In this document: piece by piece, positions 1 to 10,343 of the stretch | Numbering within the stretch: the stretch's first letter is position 1 | How the letters are laid out: every line of letters begins with the position of its first letter | Assembly (NCBI GenBank): GCA_025506515.1 | Contig: CM046447.1 | Coordinates: forward strand, 85,244,248-85,308,247 | Source: Flaveria trinervia | Lineage: Eukaryota > Streptophyta > Magnoliopsida > Asterales > Asteraceae | DNA: 64,000 bases | Direction: 5' to 3' | Notes under the pieces: generated by a model | What the model was told of the DNA's origin: nothing | The model's database searches: none | The model's input: only the letters and a program-made list of their open reading frames with translations | Position numbers and translations under genes: made by a program

Positions 1-101
1 TCACTCCCACGAAAGGTGTAGTCTAATGAGCAACTAATTGTTGCACTGGTGGTTGCACTGGATATTGAGCAGCAACGAGTCAGGCGACTCACGAGTGATG
101 T

Positions 102-422
102 TTGTACACTACAGCACGAGGTGTACAAACTACGACTCAAATGGATGGACTCGAGGAGCGACAAGGGAAGACCCTAAATGGGTGTCACCACATGGAAGAC
201 GGTCTTATAGCACTTAGAGGACGCGTAAATGCTCGTGAACAGCGGGATGTAGTACCCGATAATAGAATTGCTATCTTAGAAGACCAATTGGCAACGCTTC
301 AGATTTCCATAGCTCCTACTCCTGTAGAGGACCCTGAGGATGAGGATCCCGAGGAGGAACCCTGGGAGGAGGATCCGGTGGAGATGGAAGATGACAGTGA
401 TGGGTCGGATGTTGTCAATTGA
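102..422 (+). pseudogene. Acidic small ORF of a gypsy-type element (leader/gag-proximal)
   Basis: The frame is open for 106 codons after a stop at 96-98 and begins at a TTG, so the true start is probably lost. The middle is heptad-like (Leu/Ile in RIAILEDQLATLQ) and the tail is strongly acidic, with runs of Glu, Asp and Pro from about residue 75. In another frame, 101-150 also reads as a heptad-like segment, which suggests a frameshift. Similar coiled-coil plus acidic-tail peptides occur near gag in some plant Ty3/gypsy elements, as I recall. It lies about 270 bp upstream of a recognisable gag start at 690. Function is unknown. Confidence 0.4.
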
Positions 423-689
423 TTTCCTTTATATGACTTGGACTATGTAGTGTTTTTTTCTCTTTTGAAACCTATGTGGAAGGGTTGTTTCCCCACCCTA
501 ACGACAAACTTAAATTATGACATTGGTGAATACATTGTGACTCATTTACAATTTATTTATCTTGGTTATCATTTTTGTTATGAATGTTGTGGTTGTGATG
601 ATTCATTATTCTTACTGTCTACTGTACTTCAATTAGGATAAATGTGTTTGATGTTACTCATTATTGTATTTGTGAATGTAAAGTGAAAA
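423..689 (+). other. Retroelement leader, noncoding
   Basis: T-rich spacer between the acidic ORF and the gag-like start at 690. The only open frame (438-641) has a cysteine- and leucine-rich composition that matches no retroelement domain I know. I treat it as untranslated leader. Confidence 0.4.
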
Positions 690-1105
690 ATGGATGCCTG
701 TGGGCGTGGATGCAGATGTGGACGTGGCGCTCAAGACCATGGCGGTGGTGCTATAAACATGACCCCTGCTGAATTAGCTGCCCTGATAAACGAGCATGTT
801 CAGGCAGCGGTGGCTGCTGTCCAGACGGGACAGCCAGTAGGTAAATGATGATAGAAAGTTAAATCAAATATCCTGAATAACCGTATAGGATATCTGATCA
901 ATGTTTGTTGTGTTAAAATAGGACCACCGGTGTGTACCTATAAGTCCTTTATGGACTGTAAACCATACACCTACAGCGGTGCTAAAGGGGCTGTAGGACT
1001 GGTACGATTAATTTGTCCTGAAGAATTTTGTCACGACCTGATTAGTCGTGACAGGAGGCAACAACTGATCACGGTCAGCTTCAATTGCGAAATCACTATG
1101 AATTA
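690..1105 (+). pseudogene. gag: Gypsy gag N-terminal fragment with a possible intron (841-921)
   Basis: An ATG at 690 opens a Gly/Arg/Cys-rich start followed by NMTPAELAALINEHVQAAV, a segment typical of plant Ty3/gypsy Gag N-termini. The frame closes just after 840. The family-typical continuation (VCTYKSFMDCKPYTYSG) resumes at 922. The intervening 81 nt begin GTAAAT, end AAATAG, are AT-rich and contain stops. Removing them keeps the reading frame across the junction. After about 1013 the Gag similarity is lost (the expected LRW-like motif is replaced) and the frame stops at 1105. The fragment therefore keeps only the N-terminal portion of Gag. The intron is inference: it could instead be a small insertion. 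Confidence 0.55.
1030..1052. repeat. Perfect 8-bp inverted repeat (hairpin)
   Basis: GTCACGAC at 1030-1037 and its exact complement GTCGTGAC at 1045-1052 flank a 7-nt loop. It lies where the gag similarity ends and LTR-like sequence begins. Confidence 0.6.
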
Positions 1106-1107
1106 AT

Positions 1108-1560
1108 ATTTATTGTTAATAGACTAGCTATCTGTTACAATGCACTGCTTAGATATCACAACTGTTAAATTGTTTATATTTGCACGCCAACTCTTGAACT
1201 CACCAACCGTTGTGTTGACATTTTAGTATGCTATTCTCAGGTCATTAACTTCGCTTGCCTTTAGGAGCACTGCACGGTTTCATCATGCATACTAAGACTC
1301 TACCTTAAGGACATCTTTGTTGGTTTTATTTATTAATGTTTACTCATTTGGTTTGACGCATGTTTTGCCATAGTATGCATTTATATACTTTGGGTTTCTT
1401 TACTTACAAAACGCTTCCGCATAGTTTTCAAGTTTAAACTTTGGTTGATTTTATTTTAAGGTTGGCATATCGAGTCGTTTTGAGTAACAATTGACTGTGA
1501 TCCTGGATTATTCACACGCCTTGCGGTAAAACTCCGCATGTGGATTTTGAGGGTGTGATA
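1108..1560 (+). mobile_element. 3' part of a gypsy LTR (family G2)
   Basis: The end of this block, with actccgcatgtggat and gagggtgtgata at 1530-1559, is the reverse complement of the LTR start at 62,615 (tgtcacaccctc, then acgtgcggagtt), allowing for a few mismatches. Both copies also share the segment reading tgactgtgatcctgg. The left boundary is uncertain because gag similarity fades at about 1013. The LTR end abuts G1 integrase sequence at 1561 with no primer-binding site, so the two were joined by recombination or deletion. Confidence 0.6.
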
Positions 1561-2090
1561 ACGCATGAAGATTATGGATGAAGCTCACAAGACTCGGTAC
1601 TCTATTCATCTCGGTGCTACAAACAAGTACCAAGACATGAAGAAATATTATTGGTGGCCGGGTATGAAGCGTGATTTGGTGGAGTATGTGAGTAAATGCC
1701 TTACTTGTTTATAAGTGAAGGCCGAGCGTTAGAAGCCCTACGGGAATATCCAACCTTTGGATATACCGGAGTGGAAGTGGGAACATATCACCATGGACTT
1801 TATTACGAAGCTACCGCAGACTGCGCGAGGCTATAATGCCATAGGGTGATAGTAGATTGTTTGACGAAGAGTGCTCCTTTCCTACCGATCCACGAGACAT
1901 ATTCATCCAAGAGGTTGGCGAATCTATTCATCAAAGAAATCATAACTCGTCAAGTTGTATCGGTGTCTATTGTGTCTGATCGTGACACTCGGTTTACATC
2001 CAAATTTTGGAAGAAATTCCATGATGCTATGGGGACGAGGTTACACATTAGCACGGCTTATCATCCCTAGAAAGATGGTCAGTCGGAAAG
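1561..2090 (+). pseudogene. pol: Gypsy (G1) integrase fragment, left half
   Basis: Translation gives KIMDEAHKTRYSIH, then YYWWPGMKRD and a C-x2-C-like LTCL, which is the HHCC zinc domain of a Ty3/gypsy integrase. Next comes the core: WEHITMDFITKLP (first catalytic Asp), SIVSDRDTRFTSKFW (second Asp) and DGQSE (Glu). In-frame stops occur near 1712 and 2070, with a frameshift near 1845. Reading stops at 2090, where a copia-type element is inserted, and resumes at 4520. G1 copy C (22,616-23,400) is the close full-length comparison. Confidence 0.85.
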
Positions 2091-2683
2091 TGTTGGAGCA
2101 TATATAGTCATATATAGTGTGTTTATCGCTTGTCGAATAGTCTAGGCTTAATGTTACACACCTGATATGTTGTAAACACATGAAACTGGGTCATTCGTAG
2201 GAGCATATACAAATGAGACTCAGTCGTACGACTGAGCCATGCTAATGGACCAGTCGTGCGACTGAGAGATGCGATTGGGGCATTCGTAAGACTGAACCAT
2301 GAGAATGGTCCAGTCGTACGATTGAACCATACGCATGGTCCAGTCCTACGATTGAACCATAAGCATGGTCCAATCGCACGAATGGCCCAGTCGCATCTAA
2401 TATGGGTCGACGCCTATATATACCAGTTTCAATGTGTAGAGAGATTAAGGATCTGAGAGGGAGTCTGGCCGGGAACCTAGGGCTGCTGGATAAGAGAGGA
2501 GATCATGCTCGATCTCCCTTTGCCAAGAGTCTTGATTCTTATGTTGTAACGAGATTGTAATCGTTAGGTTTTATCAATGAAACCAATCTTTGATAGTTCG
2601 TGTTATTGATTTGACTTTTGGTTTTGGTTGTTCATCCTTCCGTCAAGAACATGCTCGGATGTTTACCGATCCAGCCGACTTCA
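2091..2683 (+). repeat. 5' LTR of the non-autonomous copia-type element
   Basis: 593 bp. U3 contains an array of near-palindromic units at 2221-2396, beginning with the perfect CAGTCGTACGACTG at 2221-2234. A TATATATA box follows at 2415-2422, about 20 bp beyond the array. The LTR ends in CA just before the primer-binding site. Confidence 0.85.
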
Positions 2684-3923
2684 TAATTGGTATCAGAGCC
2701 GGTTATTGCTGGAATGATCTAACAATCATTCTAGCAACCCGAGCTCTTGATTTCTAGATCAAAGTTCAGATCTTGACGTTAAACCCACTTCATGTTCTTC
2801 ATGTTTTGCTCAGATCTGGTTACGTGTGTAGTTTCTATGTTAAAATCGAACTCGAAACCACGTTCCAATCACCCCTGCGAATCTTATGATGTCGATGTTG
2901 GTTCGTTTCATGTAAAATTCGTAAGATTAGGGTTTTGGGCAGCCCTGGCGGCTGGAGATCTAAAAATATGTGTGCAGACTCGTTCATGGGACTGGGCCAT
3001 GCGAATGGACCATTCGTACGACTGGACCATGCGAATGGACCATTCGTACGACTGGACCAGTCGCATGTTCAATCGTGCGACTGGACCAATCGTATGTTCA
3101 ATCGCACGAATGAGCCATCCGCATTGACTCATCCGCATTTGTTCCAGACCAAAAAAAGAGTCTGGATTAGCTTCTTGCACAGATTTGAGGATGAGCAAAG
3201 CATATTCACCCTGAGGTTCTTTCGTCAAATAAGTTCGATGTATACCCCATTATTCGTTAGACTTCCAGAATAGGTGAATATAGTTGGAACACGAAAGAGA
3301 GAAGATAAGACGTCAGCAGTTGGTGCTAATTTTGTGGGGTAGTCAGGAGCATCTGACTACTTATGGGCCAATCAAGTTATATTTATCCGCGGAGAGAGGA
3401 TTCTCATTCTTAGGGGGAATCCATGTATAGAGAAATTGAAGACGCAATTAGAAAGTGATGATGTGAGTAGGTTTCTGATGATGAATCTACGTGCATGCTG
3501 ACTTGTTTGATATTGTCAGCTGTGGATTGGAACCTTCAACCTTTTGCCCAATACACCATGTGAACACGCTAGGAGAGCACAATGTCTATATATTGGGATA
3601 TGCTGAATGTGAGGGGGAATTTCTGCAGGTGTTGATGTTAATCAGGTTATCCTGTGTGAACATTGAAGCAATAGAAAACTATTCATGTCATTATCTGGAA
3701 AAATTAGTTATATGGGGAATCTTGATGCTATGATGGTGTTCTACAAAGTAAACGAAAGCTATTGTGCCTAAATTCATTTTCAGGGATATTGTAGCAACAT
3801 GACGGATCGCCAACTTTGGCTAATATGGTTTTCGTTTGATTCTATTGGCAACCAGAGCAAAGACTGACTGAAGATTGTAAGAGGTGTTATCTACTATTCG
3901 CAAGCAACGTCCAAGGGGGAATT
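2684..3923 (+). other. Noncoding interior of the non-autonomous element
   Basis: Open frames here on both strands are short and overlap a palindromic array at 2993-3130 with units such as CATTCGTACGACTGG. None matches Gag, protease, reverse transcriptase or integrase. The right end holds the polypurine tract at 3911-3923. Confidence 0.7.
2688..2700 (+). other. Primer-binding site (tRNA-iMet type)
   Basis: TGGTATCAGAGCC lies 4 bases after the 5' LTR. It is the standard minus-strand primer site of plant copia elements. Confidence 0.85.
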
Positions 3924-4517
3924 TTTTGGAGCATATATAGTCATATATAGTGTGTTCATCGCTTGTCGAATAATCTAGGCTTAATGTTATACACCCGATA
4001 TGTTGTAAACACATGAAACTGGGTCATTCGTAGGAGCATATACGAATGAGACTCAGTCGTACGACTAAGCCATGCTAATGGACCAGTCGTGCGACTGAGA
4101 GATGCGATTGGGGCATTCGTAAGTCTGGACCATAAGAATGGTCCAGTCGTACGATTAAACCATACGCATGGTCCAATCGTACGATTGAACCATACACATG
4201 GTCCAATCGCACGAATGGGCCCAGTCGCATCTAATATGGGTTAAGGCCTATATATACAAGTTTCAATGTGTAGAGAGACTAAGGATCTGAGAGGGAGTCT
4301 GCCCGGGAGCCTAGGGCTGCCGGATGAGAGGGGAGATCATGCTCGATCTCCCTTTGCCAAGAGTCTTGATTCTTATGTTGTAATGAGCTTGTAATCGTTA
4401 GGTTTTATCAATGAAATCAATCTTTGATAGTTCGTGTTATTGATTTGACTTTTGGTTTTGGTTGTTCATCCTTCCGTCATGAACATGCTCGGATGTTTAC
4501 CGATCTAGCCGACTTCA
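3924..4517 (+). repeat. 3' LTR of the non-autonomous copia-type element
   Basis: 594 bp. The first bases are TTTTGG rather than TGTTGG. The palindromic array (about 4021-4235) and the TATA box (4250-4257) correspond to those in the 5' LTR. Confidence 0.85.
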
Positions 4518-5227
4518 CTGAAAGGACCATTGAGACACTAGAGGATATGCTTCGAGCGTGTGTCATCGATTTTGGAGGAAGTTGGGATGACCACTTGCCG
4601 TTAGCAGAGTTCTCATATAACAACAGTTATCATACTAGTATCGGTATGCCTCCTTATGAGATGCTATATGGTAGGAGATGCAGAACACCCCTGTGTGGGG
4701 TGATATCAGCCATAAAGAGTTAGGGAGCGTCAAAGTGGTCAAGGCTACGACTGAGAAACTGGATAGGATCAAAGCCTTCATGAAGGTAGCCAAAGATAGA
4801 TAAAAGTCGTATGCTGATAAATGACGTAGACCGATTGAGTTCCAGGGGTATCATTTGGTTCAGAATGTGGGGTAAGTTGAGCCCGAGATACATAGGGCCT
4901 TTCTGAATCATTGCAAGAGTAGGAGAGGTGGCCTAATTGGAGTTACCAGATGAGTTAAGTGGATATCATCCAACATTCCATGTATCTCATTTGAGGAAAT
5001 GTTTGGCAGATGAAGACATGGTTGTACCACCGGAAGATATCAAGGTAGACGAACGGCTCAATTATGTGGGGCAACCAGTGGCGATCATTGATCGTAAAGA
5101 GAAGAGGTTAAGGAATAAAGTGGTTCTTCTGGTGCGTATACAGTGGAAGCACAGAAAGGGATCTGAATCTACGTGTGAGACTGAAGAAGAGATGAGACAG
5201 CATTACCCACGATTGTTTGAGGAATAA
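4518..5227 (+). pseudogene. pol: Gypsy (G1) integrase fragment, right half with chromodomain-like C-terminus
   Basis: Continues the gene broken at 2090: ERTIETLEDML, then FGGSWDDHLPLAEFSYNNSYH and GMPPYEMLYGRRC, the end of the integrase core. A deletion near 4870 removes about 25 residues before SPRYIGPF. The C-terminal block (HPTFHVSHLRKC, LNYVGQP, VRIQWKHRKGSEST) is the chromodomain-like end usual in plant Tekay/Del-type gypsy elements. A natural stop at 5225-5227 precedes the polypurine tract and LTR-A. Several internal stops make it nonfunctional. Confidence 0.85.
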
Positions 5228-5266
5228 CAAGTTTTGAGGACAAAACCTAAATAAGGGTTGTGGACT

Positions 5267-6148
5267 TGTAACACTCGGTTATTTATAAAAGACAAAAAAA
5301 GAATATAAAGTGAAGAAAAAAAAAGAAAAGATATTTTACCCAAGTTGAAGGGTAAAAAGTGTCCAAAAGGACAAAATGTTTGAAAAAGTGGGTGTAAAAG
5401 GTGATGGCCGCCCATCACTCTCTCTACACACATAACATTCGGATTTTTTCTTTAGAAAGAGAGAGAAGAGCTGAAAACTCTCGGTTTGAAGAAGAACAAG
5501 AGCATAAATTCAAATTCGATGTAAGAATTCGTGTGTTTATGGTGTTCTTAACTGGTTTTATCCTCGGTTGTATGCTTATGTGTGGTTGTGTGCGTTCAGG
5601 TGTGTGTAAGAGCATAAATTCAAATGCGGAATAGTGGAAGAAATGCAAATGAACAATAAGAAATGCAGATGAATAAAAGAAATGCATATGAACAAAAGAA
5701 ATGCGGATGAACAATAAGAAATACGGATGAACAAAAGAAATGTGGATGAACAAAAGAATTGCAGATGAACAAAAGAAATGCAAATGAACAAAAGAAATGC
5801 GGATGAAGAAAAGAAATGCGGATGAAGATTTAGTTTATTTTGTGAATTTCGGGGAAAAATGCAGATGTAGGTTTTGACTTGGGAGGTTCCCGGGGGTTCA
5901 TGTAAGTTGACTTTTTGAGGTCATGGATGATGTGATGGTGTATGATGTAGGATGTTATGCATGATTGATGTATGGATGATGATGTATGATGATTATGTAT
6001 GATTTCATGTTTTGTTCTAGTTGATGTGTGAATTGATGTGTGATTGATGTAGGATGTTATGCAAAATTGCATGTATGACTGATGTGTGAATTGATGTGTG
6101 AATTGTAGGATGTTATGCATGATGGCATGTATGATTGCTATTTGAATT
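5267..6148 (+). mobile_element. Gypsy G1 LTR-A, 3' truncated
   Basis: Starts TGTAACACTCGGTTATTT just after the pol stop and an AATAAGGG purine tract, as expected for a 3' LTR. It contains a splice-donor-like GTAAGAATTC at 5521. It then runs through a minisatellite and TGATGTATG-rich sequence, and stops at about 6148, where reverse transcriptase sequence begins directly. The U5 end (GGGGCCTTACA) is missing. Confidence 0.75.
5615..5830. repeat. Minisatellite, AAATGCGGATGAACAAAAG-type unit, in LTR-A
   Basis: About ten imperfect copies of a 19-20 bp unit, with variants ATGCAGATGAA, ATGCATATGAA and ATGTGGATGAA. It lies in the same LTR slot as the different arrays in LTR-B, LTR-C and the solo LTR at 49,108. 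Reverse-strand open frames rich in Phe, Ser and His are by-products of this repeat. Confidence 0.85.
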
Positions 6149-7394
6149 GATGACCTATTTGATCAGCTTCGGTGCCAGTTGGTTCTCAAGGATAGACCTT
6201 CGATTTGGCTATCATCAGTTGAAAGTGAAGGAGCAGGATATCCCTAAAACAGCTTTTTGTACATGTTAGGGACACTACAAGTTTCTTGTTATATCTTTTG
6301 GTTTGACCAACGCTCCAACTACTTTTATGGACCTAATGAATCGAGTGTGTCGGCCGATATTGGATAATTAGCGATTGCGTTTATCGATGATATCTTGATT
6401 TATTCCAAGAGTGAGGATGAACATGCCGGTCACATTCGAGATGTGTTGGAGATATTGAGAAGGGAGAGGTTGTATGCCAAATTCTCCAAGTGCATATTCT
6501 AGTTGCGTGAGGATCATATTTTGGGTCATATAGTGAATCCCGGGGGGATTATGGTGGACCTAGCAAAAGTGGAGGCAGTGATGCAATGGAAGTCACCAAA
6601 GACGCCATCCAAGATTCGTAGTTTCTTGGTTTGGCGGGCTATTGCAGAAGGTTTATCCAAGACTTCTCTAAGATTGCCTCTCCACTAACCAAATTGACCT
6701 ATAAGGAAGTAAAATTTGTGTGGGGTGAAGCTCAAGAGAAGGCTTTTGAGGAGTTAAAGGCAAGATTGACTCAAGCTCCAGTTTTGTCGTTACTTGATGG
6801 AAGTGAAGATCTGGTAGTTTATTCTGTTGCTTCCTACTTAGGTTTGGATGTGTGTTAATGCAGAGAGGAAAGGTTATAGCCTATGCATCCCGACAGTTGA
6901 AAGTTCATGAGGTTAATTATCCTACTCATGACTTGGAGCTAGCAGCCGTGGTCTTTGCGTTAAAGATATAGAGGCACTATCTATATGGGATGAAGTGCAT
7001 CATATTCAGCCGAGATACATAGGGCCTTTCTGAATTATTGTCCGAGTAGGAGAGGTGGCCTATAGGTTGGAGTTACCAGAAGAGTTAAGGGGAATTCATC
7101 CAACATTCCATGAATCTCATCTGAGAAAGTGTTTAACAGACGAGGATATGATTGTCCAATTAGAGGATATCGAGGTACACGAACGACTCAATTATGTGGA
7201 GAAACTAGTGGCGATCATTGATCCTAAAGAGAGGAGGCTAAGGAATAAAGTAATTCATCTTGTGCGTATACAGTGGAAGCACAGGAAGGGATCTGAGTCT
7301 ATGTGGGAAACGGAGGAGGAAATGAGACAACATTACCCATGATTATTTGAGGAATAACAGTGTTAAGGATGAAACCTGTATAAGGGGGTGGATT
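6149..7394 (+). pseudogene. pol: Gypsy (G1) pol fragment: RT and RNase H joined to the C-terminus, integrase deleted
   Basis: Starts inside reverse transcriptase (WFSRIDLRFGYHQLKV). It passes the FIDD catalytic motif (6375-6400 region, after a one-base frameshift and a stop) and the thumb/connection (AKVEAVMQWKSPKTPS), then RNase H (VIAYASRQLKVHEVNYPTHDLEL). At about 7005 RNase H jumps straight to SPRYIGPF-like sequence and the chromodomain-like C-terminus (7055-7342). The whole integrase core is therefore deleted. A polypurine tract (ATAAGGGGGTGG, about 7380-7391) precedes LTR-B. Several stops and frameshifts are present. Confidence 0.85.
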
Positions 7395-7981
7395 TGTAAC
7401 ACCCGGTTATTTTTGTAGTCATGGAAGAAAGAATAAAAGTGGAAGAAACGAAAGAAAAGATATAAAGCCCAAGTGGAGGGGTAAAAAGTGTCAAAAGGAC
7501 AAAACTTTATAAAATTTGGTGAATAAAGTCAGTATGGCCGCCCATCTCTTTCTCTTGCTCATATCATTCAGATATTTTAGAGAGAGAAAGAAGGAGAGTT
7601 GAAAACTCTCGGATTTTGAGGAACAAGAGCTGAAAAGATCGAATAGAAGGTAAGAATTCATGTGTTTAAGATGTTCTTAACTGGTTTCATCCTCGGTTGT
7701 ATGCTTATGTATGTTGTGTGTGTTCGGTGTGTGTTTCAAGTGGTTTCTAGGTGAGAACTTGTAGCAATCAGGCATTGAAGGAAGTCTTACCCGAAGAGGC
7801 TGCTAAGATGAGTTCTAGAACCCTTCTTTTACATGTTTTAACTGATTTTGGGGATGGAAATGCATGTATGAATGTTTTTATTAAAATGGGTTTTTATACT
7901 CATGTGTATATTGTGTGTATGATGTGGGTGGGGTTTGATTTTGGGCTATGTTGATGTTTGAAGATGTTATGTACATGTTTC

Positions 7982-8860
7982 TGTTGGACCAAAAGAACCA
8001 ATGAGCCGGATCAGAAAAACCTTAAGTCCCACAGACGTCACAACAACTGCTGAAGACACAAGTGCTGAAGACAAAGTCTGAAGACGCAAGTGCTGAAGAC
8101 AAAGTCTGCAGACACAAGTGCTGAAGACAAAGTTTGAAGACACAAGTGCTGAAGACAAAGTCTGAAGACACAAGTGCTGAAGACAAAGTCTGAAGACAAG
8201 TGCTGAGACAAAGTCTGAAGACACAAGTGCTGAAGACAAAGTCTGAAGACACAAGTGCTGAAGACAAAGTCTGAAGACAAGTGCTGAAGACAAAGTCTGA
8301 AGACACAAGTGCTGAAGACAAAGTCTGAAGACAAGTGCTGAAGACCAAGTATCAGACGTTGTCACAACAGCTGAAGAGGTCTTCTTCAGTAGTTGTGACG
8401 GTTTTCTTTCAGTAGTTTTATGTTTTTCTTTTCAGTTGTTTTGTAAAACGACTGAAGAGCTTGTTCTTCAGTCGTTGTAGTTTCAGTAGTTTCGTATTAG
8501 TAGTTTTATGTTTTGTACTTAGCACTCTGATATGTTCTCAGTAGTTGTGAACATTTCAGTAGTTTGTTAAGTTTTTGTTATTTTTGTAATAAATCTGTCA
8601 GATGTCACTATCCCGTGATATCAGCAGTGATTGCACTCTATATAAGGAGTGTCAACCTAATTGTAATCGGTGAATGATTGAGCAGAAACATCTGATATTA
8701 TTGAAACATTTCTTTTCACAGAAATATATTCTCTCGTTCCAACCGTATTTGTTCTTAATGCATACGAATATCAAATTCTTGCTATAATTTGTCTAATTCT
8801 TGTTCTTATTCCGTTGCGTTACACTCTAATCCATCAAACTTGAGATCACTAATCCTATTA
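7982..8860 (+). mobile_element. Solo LTR, copia-like, with target duplication GTTTC
   Basis: Starts TGTTGGACC and is flanked by GTTTC on both sides (7977-7981 and 8861-8865). Removing it restores the gypsy LTR sequence found in LTR-C. It contains a 28-bp minisatellite, repeated TTTCAGTAGTTT words (8370-8570), AATAAA (about 8588) and a TATATAA box (about 8638). It has no coding capacity. The last bases (CTATTA) are not the usual CA, so either the end has mutated or the exact family is uncertain. Confidence 0.75.
8040..8345. repeat. 28-bp minisatellite (GCTGAAGACAAAGTCTGAAG-type)
   Basis: About eleven tandem copies of a unit beginning GCTGAAGACAAAGTCTGAAG and ending ACACAAGT, some shortened to 26 bp. 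Three overlapping reverse-strand open frames (Cys/Leu/Ser-rich) are artefacts of the repeat. Confidence 0.9.
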
Positions 8861-8984
8861 GTTTCTAAGGCTTAGAATGTATGATTTAAGCTTAGAATAA
8901 GTTTGAGCATGATTGGAGACTGATGGTCATGTGTCTAAAGGCCATGCAACTAAGTCAATACGGATGACAACTTTTGTTCATCCG

Positions 8985-9235
8985 CATTACCTATTGCGGA
9001 TGAACCACATACTAATGTGTATGACCCTCTGAGTCTAACTCATCCGCATTTGCTAATGCGGATGAGCAAGAGGAAATGAGGATGAAAGTTGTGCGACTGG
9101 AAGACATGCGGATGAACAATAAGAAATGCGGATGAACAACAAGAAATGCGGATGAACAATAAGAAATGCGGATGAACAATAAGAAATGCGGATGAACAAG
9201 AAGAAATGTGGATGAACAATAGGAATGTGGATGAA
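8985..9235. repeat. ATGCGGATGAAC repeat array in LTR-B
   Basis: The first part has inverted pairs (CATCCGCAT with ATGCGGATG). The second part is a tandem run of AGAAATGCGGATGAACAAT at a 19-20 bp period. It occupies the LTR slot filled by other words in sister copies. Confidence 0.85.
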
Positions 9236-10343
9236 GACTTAGTTTATTTTCTGAATTTCAAGGAAAATGCAAATGTAGGTTTTGACTTGGGAGGTTCCCG
9301 GGGGTTCATGTAAGCTGACTTTTGAGGTCATAAATGATGTGATGGTGATGTATGATTGATGCTTATGCATGACTGATGTGTGATTTATGACGTATAATGA
9401 TTATGTATGATATGTTTTCTTATGTCCTTATTACGTACTATGATGTGACTTTACGTGGTGTGATATTGTTAATGAACGTAAAGTATTATCTTAACATAGC
9501 GAAAGATTTAAGATAATGGAATTGGAACATAATGAATGAACGGATAAAAAGCCGGGCAAGCAACTAGAAGGAGGTACATAACTTATTCAGAGTTGTTAGC
9601 TTAACTGTGTGTGTCTACAACGTACGTTTTGGCTAACTCATAAGGGTTCATACACACTGTAAGAGTTCAGTCTAGGTGACTGCTCTAATACGTGCGGTTC
9701 CTAATTACTGTGTTATACAACATTCGATGTTGGCGAACCCATAAGAGTTCACACACACAGGAGGAGTCTATCCTTGTGACCACTCCGTATGTGCGTTATG
9801 GGGTCCTTGAGATGAATTGCTTGGTGCTCTAGAGGGGAGGGTTAAGTACATGACATGACCTAGATAGAAGTGAAAGATAATAAGTGTACGAAAAGTACAA
9901 AATATGCGAAATGTACGAAACGAACGATGATGAATGTAATAATGATTACCTGATGTACGTATGATGTGTGACCACGTGCGATAGTAATGAAAATGTTTTA
10001 ACGAATGGAAGGTAATGCAATGTTTTTATAAAACTAGAACTCACTCAGAAACGCTGACTTTTTATGCATTTTCCAGTTGGCAGGTGAGCATTGCTGAGGA
10101 TGGCATGGGGCAGCTACTTGGCATTTTTGGATGGCATTCTTTTGTATAACGATTTTGTATTGTAATACGAACTAACTTAATTTGTAATGAACGATGCATT
10201 ATTTTGCAAAAGTGTTTATTCAAAGGAAATGAAATGTTTGTTTAAAGTTTTTCCGCTGCATGATTTTAGTAAATTTAATGTAATTATATGTTTTGTGTGC
10301 AATGATTGACCAGTTGTGAGCGTCCCGGGAACGGGGCCTTACA

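Larger units (their letters stand above)
2091..4517 (+). mobile_element. Non-autonomous copia-type LTR retrotransposon
   Basis: Two long direct repeats, 2091-2683 (starts TGTTGGAGCATA) and 3924-4517 (starts TTTTGGAGCATA), both end in CCGACTTCA and differ by only a few per cent by eye. The 5' LTR is followed by TGGTATCAGAGCC (2688-2700), complementary to the 3' end of initiator tRNA-Met. The 3' LTR is preceded by the polypurine tract AAGGGGGAA. The 1.24-kb interior has no gag or pol similarity. The element splits the G1 integrase gene. GAAAG occurs at 2086-2090 and again at 4520-4524, consistent with a 5-bp target duplication with 2 extra bases at the right LTR end. It must have moved using proteins from another element. 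Confidence 0.85.
7395..10343 (+). mobile_element. Gypsy G1 LTR-B (3' LTR), interrupted by a solo LTR
   Basis: Starts TGTAACACCCGGTTATTT and ends GGGAACGGGGCCTTACA. It is 2,949 bp including an 879-bp insertion (7982-8860), so about 2.07 kb of its own sequence. A splice-donor-like GAAG/GTAAGAATTC lies at 7650 and an acceptor-like TTTTCCAG near 10,075. Two diverged direct repeats with the word TTCACACACA occupy about 9,560-9,790. Confidence 0.85.

Noticed and set aside
438..641. 67-codon frame after the acidic ORF
   Set aside because: No family resemblance, and it sits where the element's untranslated leader is expected.
2688..2700. tRNA gene
   Set aside because: Only the 13-nt complement of a tRNA 3' end; no cloverleaf. 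It is a primer-binding site.
5424..5791. Long reverse-strand frames rich in Phe, Ser, His and Ile
   Set aside because: They are translations of the ATGCGGATGAAC minisatellite in LTR-A, with no domain.
8022..8365. Three overlapping minus-strand frames of Leu/Cys/Ser repeats
   Set aside because: All come from the 28-bp minisatellite; each frame gives the same repeat.
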